From NCBI GenBank assembly GCA_038223055.1, contig JBBRHF010000032.1, positions 1 through 28,117 of the forward strand: a stretch of DNA of 28,117 nt. The letters are read 5' to 3'. Below, piece after piece: positions 23,259 through 28,117 of the stretch; position 1 is the first letter of the stretch, and every line of letters starts with the position of its first letter. The translations under genes and the position numbers were made by a program. The stretch is from JBBRHF01 sp038223055. Lineage in GTDB: Bacteria > Actinomycetota > Actinomycetes > JACCUZ01. The notes below the pieces were generated by a model. That model was not told the DNA's origin, did no database searches, and was given only the letters and a program-made list of their open reading frames with translations.

Positions 23259-23981
23259 GTGCTGGCAGACGCCGACGTGGCACGGGCTCTCGTGGTGGCC
23301 GCGCACCCGGACGACGTCGACTTCGGGGCGGCCGGGACGGTGGCGATCTGGACCGCGGCCGGCGTCGAGGTGACCTACTGCATCTGCACCGACGGCGACG
23401 CGGGAGGGTTCGACGAGGAAGTCCCGCGCTCCGAGATCCCAGCGATCCGGCGCGCGGAGCAGGAGGCCGCGGCCAAGGAGCTCGGGGTCGATCGGGTGCA
23501 CTTCCTGGGCTACCGCGACGGCGACCTGCGCGCCACCCAGGAGTTGCGGCGCGACATCAGCCGGGTCATCCGCGCCGTACGCCCGCAGCGCATGGTCATC
23601 CAGAGCCCGGACCGCAACTGGGCGCGCATCCCCGCGAGCCACCCGGACCACCTGGCGGCGGGCGAGGCCGCGATCGCCGCGATCTATCCCGACGCCCGCA
23701 ACCCGTTCGCGCACGTCGAGCTGCTGCGCGACGAGGGGCTCGAGGCCTGGACGGTCGGCGAAGCGTGGCTGATGAGCCATCCCACCTCGGGCCACTATGT
23801 CGACATCACCGACGTGTTCGCTCGGAAGATCGCGGCCTTGCGGGCCCACGCCAGCCAGACCGGCCACATGGACGACCTCGAGTCCCGGCTGCGCGGGTGG
23901 GGTGCGATGAACGCGGCAGCCGCCGGGTTGGCCGAAGGTCGGATCGCCGAGGCGTTCCTGGTGGTGCCGACGAGTTTCTAG
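23259..23981 (+). CDS. PIG-L (LmbE-like) deacetylase
   Basis: This 240-residue enzyme belongs to the zinc-dependent PIG-L N-acetylglucosamine deacetylase family. In actinobacteria the family includes the mycothiol enzymes MshB and Mca. The zinc site is formed by AAHPDDVDFGAAG near the N-terminus and by ASHPDHLAAGEA in the middle. FLGYRDGDLRATQEL is also family-typical. It is shorter than MshB or Mca (about 290-300 residues), so the exact substrate is uncertain. The GTG at 23259 is preferred because AAGAAGGGGG lies 8 bases upstream and the -10-like box would exclude the ATG at 23232. Its stop almost touches the truncated end of the ABC permease remnant on the other strand. Confidence 0.87.
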   Translation: MLADADVARALVVAAHPDDVDFGAAGTVAIWTAAGVEVTYCICTDGDAGGFDEEVPRSEIPAIRRAEQEAAAKELGVDRVHFLGYRDGDLRATQELRRDISRVIRAVRPQRMVIQSPDRNWARIPASHPDHLAAGEAAIAAIYPDARNPFAHVELLRDEGLEAWTVGEAWLMSHPTSGHYVDITDVFARKIAALRAHASQTGHMDDLESRLRGWGAMNAAAAGLAEGRIAEAFLVVPTSF

Positions 23982-23984
23982 CCG

Positions 23985-24527
23985 GTCGGCAGTGGGGGCG
24001 CAGTCCGGACGCCCCGGTGCCACCGAAACGGGCGGCTGCGGCGAAGTCGAGGTCGACGGCGATGACCCGCGTCGGCGCGGCGAGCGGCGACCGACCCGCT
24101 GGTCGCTTGCCGCCAGGTCCTGGTGGACCGCGAGCACCCCGTCGACGTCCGCCCTCCCCGCCAGGCCGCGGAGCCGGTGCGACATGGAGCCGGTGCGACA
24201 TGGAGCCGGCGCGACATGGAGCCGGTGCGACATCAGGTCGCCGACGTCGACCGATGCCGCGCGGGCGGTCTCGTCGATCGGGCCGAGGACGTCGTACGCC
24301 GTCTGGCGCGCGGATCGGTCCAGGGAGTCGCCGACGACGAGGCTGGCGACGATGAGGGTGGTGCCGAGCAGCGAGCCGATGACGACCACGAGCGCCTCAG
24401 CCGGGCGGCGGACCAGCTGCCGGGTGGCGAGGCGGCCCAGCACGGGACGGCGGACGGCGAGGAAGGCGATGACGGCGAGGCTCGCGGCGAGTCCGATGAG
24501 CAGCGGTGGGACGAGCTGGGGGTACAT
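23985..24527 (-). pseudogene. Truncated, frameshifted FtsX/MacB-type ABC permease
   Basis: The ATG at 24527 starts a recognisable permease: a first membrane helix (VPPLLIGLAASLAVIAFLAV), RPVLGRLATRQLVRRPAEA and a second helix (VVIGSLLGTTLIVASLVVGD). The periplasmic domain then begins, with MSHRL and RADVDGVLAVHQDLAA. After that the similarity moves to a second frame (TSGSVAARRADA, near 24100) and a third (IAVDLDFAAAARFGGTGASG, about 24010-24065), so there are at least two frameshifts. It stops abruptly next to the PIG-L stop, lacking the remaining several hundred residues. A 48-bp in-frame expansion (three extra 16-bp units) sits inside it. Confidence 0.75.
24171..24234 (-). repeat. Tandem 16-bp repeat, 4 copies, in the permease remnant
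   Basis: GAGCCGGTGCGACATG is repeated four times (one copy with T to C). The unit is not a multiple of three, but three extra copies add 48 bp, so the permease frame is recovered at the far side and MSHRL is read again. Confidence 0.93.
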
Positions 24528-24532
24528 GAGGA

Positions 24533-24709
24533 TCAGCCCCGGGCATGGGGGGCGACGCGTGTGCGCACCGGTTGCTCAGGCACGGTTGCGGCCCCTTGGT
24601 GCCGATCGCTGAAGACGTGGCCGCCGCGCATCACGACGAGCCGCGGCACCCCGACCGACCGATGCCGTCGTCGTGGGTGACGAGCACGATGGTCTGGCCG
24701 TGCTGGTCG
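24533..24709 (-). pseudogene. C-terminal remnant of the partner ABC ATPase
   Basis: On the minus strand GQTIVLVTHDD is the switch (H-loop) region of an ABC ATPase. A second frame continues VGVPRLVVMRGGHVFSDRH to a TGA at 24535-24533, eight bases before the permease ATG. The frame changes between about 24640 and 24665. Walker A, signature and Walker B regions are missing, so this is a truncated and frameshifted end of a LolD/MacB-type ATPase paired with the permease remnant. Confidence 0.65.
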
Positions 24710-24743
24710 CGCCCCAAACTCAGCGCGCCCCCAAACTCAGCGC
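24710..24743. repeat. Tandem 16-17-bp duplication at the USP gene 3' end
   Basis: The sequence (G)CCCC(C)AAACTCAGCGC occurs twice in a row. The copy nearer the gene contains the stop codon (24737-24739). It marks the junction between the intact USP gene and the ABC-transporter remnant. Confidence 0.85.
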
Positions 24744-25660
24744 ACCACAAACACGGGGCTCGCGGCGTGATGGATCAGTGCGTGCGCCGTCGAGCCGAGC
24801 AGCAGGCCGCGCAGTGCCCCGGCGCCACGGGTCCCGACGACGACGAGCTGGGCGCTTGCCGACGCCGCAACCAGCTCGGCGGCCGCGGACCGGCCTCCGA
24901 GGCGCACGGTGACGGCGACCTCGGGGAACATCGGCTCCAACGGCGACAGGGCCTTGGCCAGCAGTTCGTGACCGGCGTGCTCACCCGTCGCCATCAGCGC
25001 GTCGCAGCCGGGATGATCCCGGTGCGGTTCGTCGCCCGGCAGGGGAACCGACCAGGCGTGCACGGCGACCAACCCCGTGTGCCGGTGCGCCGCCTCCTGA
25101 AAGGCTGCGAGGGCCGTGGCGGCGGACAGCGGCGAGTCGTCGCCGACGCCGACGACGACTGGCCCGCCGGGGGTCGCAGCGCCGCGGACCACCACGACGG
25201 GGCGGGGAGCGTGCGACGACACGGTGACTCCAACGGACCCCACTAGCAGGCCGGTGAACCCGCCCAGGCCGCGATTGCCGACCACGACGAGACACGCGCC
25301 CTCGCAGTGCCGCAGCAACGCTGCTGCGGCTGAACCGGTGACCAGACTCGTCTCGACAGGTGTTCGTGGGGACACCTTCTCGGCCTGCGCGGCCGCGGCG
25401 GCGAGCACCCGTTCGGCCTGCGCGCGCAGGCCGGAACCGGGCGGAGCCAGGGGCGGTGCGCCGAGGTCGACGTCGTACATCGGCCAGATCCATGCGTGCA
25501 GGATGTGCAGTCCGACGCCGAGGCGGCGGGCCTCGTCGGCTGCCCACCGTACTGCCGCAAGGCCCTGCGCGGAGCCGTCGACACCGACCAGAACGGGGTC
25601 GGCGCCGACGGGATCGTCGGCCCGTCCCCCGTCGGGGCGCCAGGTTGAGCCGGTGGTCAT
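24737..25660 (-). CDS. Tandem-domain universal stress protein
   Basis: This 307-residue protein contains two UspA domains, about residues 20-160 and 167-307. Each ends in the ATP-binding pattern Gly-x2-Gly-x9-Gly-Ser: VVGNRGLGGFTGLLVGSVG in the first and VVGTRGAGALRGLLLGSTA in the second. Such ATP-binding double-USP proteins in mycobacteria and relatives are often induced by hypoxia through DosR. Here two DosR-box-like sites lie 98-137 bases upstream. The ATG at 25660 has GGAGG about 13 bases before it. The cytoplasmic protein probably helps survival under low oxygen or energy stress; this is inference from the family and the sites. It is intact while its downstream neighbours are remnants. 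Confidence 0.9.
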   Translation of the reverse strand: MTTGSTWRPDGGRADDPVGADPVLVGVDGSAQGLAAVRWAADEARRLGVGLHILHAWIWPMYDVDLGAPPLAPPGSGLRAQAERVLAAAAAQAEKVSPRTPVETSLVTGSAAAALLRHCEGACLVVVGNRGLGGFTGLLVGSVGVTVSSHAPRPVVVVRGAATPGGPVVVGVGDDSPLSAATALAAFQEAAHRHTGLVAVHAWSVPLPGDEPHRDHPGCDALMATGEHAGHELLAKALSPLEPMFPEVAVTVRLGGRSAAAELVAASASAQLVVVGTRGAGALRGLLLGSTAHALIHHAASPVFVVR

Positions 25661-25757
25661 GGCGGCGCGCCTCCGTTCGCCATCCCGGACGCAGTGCGGG
25701 CACGGCTTGTTCGCACCGCTCCTGGCTTCAACGTAAGTCGAGCCGGTACGCCGATCT

Positions 25758-25797
25758 CAGGGCCGATGGTCTCGAGTCGTCGGGACGTTGGGCCCCA
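25758..25797 (-). promoter_or_regulatory. Two DosR/DevR-box-like sites upstream of the USP gene
   Basis: The minus-strand sequence GAGACCATCGGCCCTG (25758-25773) and the plus-strand sequence GGGACGTTGGGCCCCA (25782-25797) both resemble the core GGGAC-N4-GGCCC found in many DosR/DevR boxes. Their centres are 24 bp apart, and paired boxes are common in that regulon. The first has one mismatch in the GGGAC half. Confidence 0.45.
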
Positions 25798-25798
25798 C

Positions 25799-25965
25799 GT
25801 AACTGGTCAGCCCCGACGCGGCGTGGTGACTTGATCTTCGCGTGTTTCTGGTGATCCTTGTGTGGTGTCTGGGACGGATGGAGTCGAAAAGCTGATGGCG
25901 CGGTTAGCCGACGGTTAGCCGCGCTTGACGCGGCGCTCGCTGAGCGGGATGTGCTGATCGCTGTC
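25799..25965 (+). mobile_element. Relic of an IS66-family element (left end and broken transposase start)
   Basis: GTAACTGGTCAGCCCC at 25799 resembles an IS66-type terminal sequence and shares GTRACTGG with the better preserved end at 27840. From a GTG at 25865 a frame reads VSGTDGVEKLMARLADG and then stops. The next coding-like stretch (LAALDAALAERDVLIA) is in another frame. Between them CGGTTAGCCGA/CGGTTAGCCGC is an 11-bp tandem duplication. Removing one copy joins the two parts into one frame typical of the IS66 transposase N-terminal coiled coil. The rest of the transposase is absent. Confidence 0.55.
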
Positions 25966-26357
25966 GACGCCTTGTCCGGCTCACTTTCGCCTTGGTGGGC
26001 ACACAGAATCTCACATGACGGTCGGGAACGTCTCGTATGCCGAGCGGATCCGGCGGCCGTACCAGACACGACTCGCTGGACCGCTGTTCCCGCGTGAGCG
26101 TGCGTGCAGGGCGGGGATGGCCGCCGCTATCGCTTGATCGCGGCGGGGGATCGTGGGGCTGACCACACGTGCATGATCCGCGTCGGGCGTGCGGCGCGGC
26201 CACGCCCGACGCCACGCCTCCGCTTCTGATTCACCGCTCGGCTCCAGGTTCTGTGCCCTGTGGACAGACCAATCTTCGGCACACCCCGCGTGCCTAGGAT
26301 CGGGACTCGGGCAAACGAGGGCCGCCCGAGCCGATCCCAGGCGAGGAGCGTGACGCG
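25966..26357. other. Region without a supported gene
   Basis: About 390 bases hold only short, inconsistent frames. A small one from the ATG at 26015 (MTVGNVSYAERIRRPYQTR...) ends at 26137 with no ribosome site. Another frame reads DGRRYRLIAAGDRGADHTC and ends at about 26229, like the tail of a lost gene. A TAGGAT box at 26295-26300 could be a -10 element for the small ORFs downstream. Confidence 0.4.
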
Positions 26358-26411
26358 ATGATGTGCTTCGATCCGGGGCGTGCCAGGTCCGGTCCGGGTG
26401 GTTCCCTGTGA
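26358..26411 (+). CDS. Very short ORF overlapping the next start
   Basis: A 17-codon frame (MMCFDPGRARSGPGGSL) starts at ATG 26358, with GCGAGGAG about 9 bases upstream, and ends in a TGA overlapping the GTG at 26408. The MxFDPxRAR opening resembles the start of some small WXG-type proteins, which would suggest a truncated gene. The evidence is thin. Confidence 0.2.
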   Translation: MMCFDPGRARSGPGGSL

Positions 26412-26623
26412 CGGATCCACTGTGGAGGCTGGATCGTCCGGGTGGGGACGCGGCGGCCTTGGCTCGGGTCGCCACGTCGTACGCGGCGGGTTCGGAGTCG
26501 CTGGGACGCACGGGGCGGATCCTGGTCCCGCCGCCGGAGAAGAAATCTACGAGGCTCCGTGACCGACAGATGCTCTATCACCCCAACCACGTTGTTGTCG
26601 GCGCGCGAAATGGCAGGCGATGA
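26408..26623 (+). pseudogene. Fragment like the N-terminus of a type VII secretion effector
   Basis: From GTG 26408 the frame begins VTDPLWRLDRPGGDAAALAR and continues VATSYAAGSESLGRTGRIL. The Gly-Asp-x-x-Ala-Leu helix pattern resembles the N-terminal targeting domain of actinobacterial polymorphic toxins secreted by type VII systems. After about 38 residues the composition becomes unlike protein, and the frame ends at 26623. It is probably the broken start of a longer gene. The family match is by pattern only. Confidence 0.3.
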
Positions 26624-26629
26624 TTGCCG

Positions 26630-26797
26630 ATGAATGCAAAGCGGCGGCGCGAGCTCCTCGAAATGGTCGTGGAAGGATTCGGCGGCTACGACGCCCGGCG
26701 CATGGATATCACCTATTCGTCACGCCATGGCGCGCCCGGTCGAACATTATTCAAGGGTGACTGGATAGGTCTCGGGCCGGTGTGCCCGGTGGGCTAG
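26630..26797 (+). pseudogene. Unidentified gene interrupted by an IS end
   Basis: ATG 26630 opens MNAKRRRELLEMVVEGFGGY followed by DARRMDITYSSRHGAPGRTLFK. At 26757 the sequence switches to the GTGACTGGATAGGTC type of IS end, which supplies the last dozen codons and the stop. The mixed charged/hydrophobic make-up looks like real protein of about 43 residues cut off by the insertion. I do not recognise the family. Confidence 0.35.
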
Positions 26798-26820
26798 TTG
26801 ATGGCGGGTGGGTCGCTGGC
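26757..26820 (+). repeat. Isolated copy of the IS66-type left end
   Basis: The sequence from GTGACTGGATAGGTC through GTGTGCCCGGTG and AGTTGATG to GGGTGG(G)CGCT matches 27840-27907 with a few substitutions and small gaps. No transposase follows, so this is a leftover end from a deleted element or a second insertion. Confidence 0.7.
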
Positions 26821-27208
26821 GGACCGGGCTTCATCGTCGCCGCCCGCGAGGAAAGCGATCTCGGTTCGCCTCTGGCGCTACCGTCGCCGGAGACGATGTC
26901 GTCGAGACTCCATGGACGCAGGGTGCGATGGCGCGATCAACCCGCCGGACCGGCACACGCGTCTCGGTCTGGACAACGGGGCTGGTGGGACGCGACGATG
27001 CATGCTAAACCCGTAGCTACAAGCGTACTGTCCGTGACGTCAGCCCGTAATCGACCCTGGAAGCCTTGTGGACCGAACGGCCAGAAAACCTCAAGTCACG
27101 TCATGGACGTCGACTGGTCGGTCGGTCTGGTTGTGCGTCAGCGCTGGAGCAAGCCCGTCTTCTCGCCCATTCACGACAATTGAGCAGCACTCTCACAGAG
27201 GAGACGAC
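26821..27208. other. Region without a supported gene
   Basis: About 390 bases between the isolated IS end and the membrane-protein gene. Open frames exist (for example 26821-27183), but none has a ribosome site, plausible composition or recognisable motifs. GC content falls toward the right. An AGAGGAG at 27197-27203 serves the next gene. Confidence 0.45.
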
Positions 27209-27655
27209 ATGAACGACATCAAGGCGAAGTTCAGCCAGCTGGACCGTCCCGTCAGATTGGCCATTCTCGTAGTGGCCGGGATCCTCGGCCTGCTTTTCTT
27301 GGCAAAGATTCTTCCGGCGCTGATCGCAGCGATGGGCCTCGGTCTCCTGCTGTCACTTCTTTTGGTTCCCTACTGGCTTCCCACCATTGTCGCATTCGTT
27401 CGAAAGCACCCGAACAGGGGCTCCGTCCTTGCCCTGAACTTTTTCCTCGGATGGACCTTCATCGGCTGGGTCGTCGCCTTGGTGTGGTCCTTGAGCGACA
27501 CGTCCGCCCGGGGCGCGCAGACCACCGTGATAGTTAACAACAACCTGACCACCGCCCCAGGACCGATGGGCGGACCTCCGACCGTGCCCGCGCAGTACAC
27601 GGCCGGCGATGTCATGAACGGACAGCGCGCCGACGGCCTCAACCCGCCCCGCTGA
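27209..27655 (+). CDS. Superinfection-immunity-like membrane protein
   Basis: This 148-residue protein has a short N-terminal cytoplasmic part and two long hydrophobic regions: LAILVVAGILGLLFLAKILP with the following ALIAAMGLGLLLSLLLVPYW, and LNFFLGWTFIGWVVALVW. The segment YWLPTIVAFVRKHPNRGS, followed by LALNFFLGWTFIGWVVAL, is the signature of the superinfection-immunity (T4 Imm-like) family, often found on phages and in bacterial genomes. The tail is polar with Asn- and Pro-rich stretches. ATG 27209 has a strong AGAGGAG about 6 bases upstream. GC content is visibly lower than in the metabolic genes, and IS66-type ends lie on both sides, suggesting transfer. Whether it protects against phage is inferred only from the family name. 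Confidence 0.8.
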   Translation: MNDIKAKFSQLDRPVRLAILVVAGILGLLFLAKILPALIAAMGLGLLLSLLLVPYWLPTIVAFVRKHPNRGSVLALNFFLGWTFIGWVVALVWSLSDTSARGAQTTVIVNNNLTTAPGPMGGPPTVPAQYTAGDVMNGQRADGLNPPR

Positions 27656-27839
27656 GTCAGGGCGGGTGGCAACCAATGAGCGGGGAGTGGGCGTCACCAC
27701 CGCGCCGATCAGTGGCACAGCCAACATAGGGACTACAACCCGTGGACAGACGGGAACAGCCCGTGTCGGCAGCTCTATCCGAATGCGCCGGGGTCGTGAG
27801 CCGGCGAGATTTCGCCGCTACCAGAAGGGAACTTCGCCG

Positions 27840-28117
27840 GTGACTGGATAGGTCCCGAGTTTCGGGTGTGCCCGGTGTCCTGAGTTGATGCGGGTGGGGC
27901 GCTTGGCGTGTCGTGGTGATCGTTGGGTGCGTGACCGTGTTTGGATCTTGCCGTGTCCGATCCGCAGGTTCCGCCGTCGCCCTCCTATGAGGAGGTGCTG
28001 GCCGAGAACTTCACGCTGCGTACCGATCTGACACAGGCGCTGGCCCGGATCGTGGACCTCGAGGCCCGGCTGGGCATGACGTCGAAGAACTCGGGGAAAC
28101 CGCCGTCCTCCGATGGG
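27840..28117 (+). mobile_element. IS66-family insertion sequence, left part (runs off the window)
   Basis: The left end is placed at GTGACTGGATAGGTCCC (27840), because the same sequence recurs without a transposase at 26757. It is followed by a 113-base non-coding segment and the start of an IS66 transposase. The right end is outside the window, so the target-site duplication cannot be checked. Confidence 0.65.
27953..28117 (+). CDS. IS66-family transposase, N-terminal part (cut by window end)
   Basis: From GTG 27953 the frame reads 55 codons to the window edge. It contains a coiled-coil stretch (LAENFTLRTDLTQALARIVD) and the conserved IS66 sequence LGMTSKNSGKPPSSDG. In IS66 transposases this serine/asparagine-rich motif sits just after the N-terminal leucine-zipper-like region, before the zinc-binding and DDE domains, which lie outside. 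The gene appears intact as far as it can be seen, unlike the relic at 25865. Confidence 0.9.
   Translation, partial: MSDPQVPPSPSYEEVLAENFTLRTDLTQALARIVDLEARLGMTSKNSGKPPSSDG

Noticed and set aside
24171..24234. Possible CRISPR-like array
   Set aside because: The 16-bp units are contiguous without spacers, and they lie inside a permease remnant.
26782..27183. ORF after the isolated IS end
   Set aside because: It begins inside the IS-derived sequence, lacks a ribosome site and shows no recognisable motif.
27068..27208. N-terminal extension of the superinfection-immunity-like protein
   Set aside because: The frame is open upstream of 27209, but the strong AGAGGAG site and the family-like start at MNDIKAKF place the start at 27209.
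27666..27851. Small ORF just before the IS66 element
   Set aside because: It has no ribosome site and its last codons lie in the IS end; the composition is not protein-like.

Overview
The window comes from the chromosome of a high-GC actinomycete (Actinomycetota). Codon third positions are almost all G or C, start codons are often GTG, and several genes appear to be leaderless. The central gene neighbourhood (pcrA, M23 peptidase, sucC-sucD, DUF6350, purN-purH-folD-DUF3017-mdh-icd) is a typical actinobacterial arrangement. The order or family cannot be fixed from the sequence alone.

Layout. (1) Positions 1-4450 hold a tightly overlapping sugar operon on the plus strand: the C-terminal part of a GH42 beta-galactosidase, a DeoR-family regulator, galT and galK. 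Together they would split a galactoside and feed galactose into the Leloir pathway. (2) Positions 4451-5010 hold no clear gene, only a possible gene remnant. (3) Positions 5011-7346 hold a translationally coupled pair: an alpha/beta hydrolase and an unusual protein that joins a cyanophycinase/S51-like hydrolase domain to a cysteinyl-tRNA-synthetase-type C-terminal domain. (4) Positions 7376-13360, read leftwards, hold purN, purH, folD, a DUF3017 membrane protein, mdh and icd. This links purine and one-carbon metabolism to two TCA-cycle enzymes. Two operator-like palindromes precede mdh and a strong hairpin lies just before icd. (5) Positions 13437-15898 hold a small membrane protein, a DUF6350 multi-pass membrane protein and a secreted or anchored Ser/Thr/Pro-rich protein. 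(6) Positions 15970-18735 hold sucD, sucC and a stand-alone adenosylcobalamin-binding mutase subunit, again read leftwards. The mutase product succinyl-CoA is the SucCD substrate. The B12 gene has a structured leader and a 14-codon upstream ORF. (7) Positions 18843-23981 hold a lipase/esterase, an M23 peptidase, the PcrA helicase and a PIG-L deacetylase.

(8) Positions 23985-28117 are a decaying accessory region. It contains remnants of a FtsX/MacB-type ABC transporter, an intact tandem universal-stress protein with two DosR-box-like sites upstream, a broken IS66 relic, fragments resembling a type VII secretion effector start, an isolated IS66-type end, a superinfection-immunity-like membrane protein of lower GC, and the start of another IS66-family transposase running off the window.

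A theme across the window is short perfect or near-perfect tandem duplication (9-30 bp units) at the ends of genes or in relics. At least ten arrays are visible. Most are in frame, but one 11-bp duplication broke the IS66 relic. No tRNA, rRNA or CRISPR array was seen.
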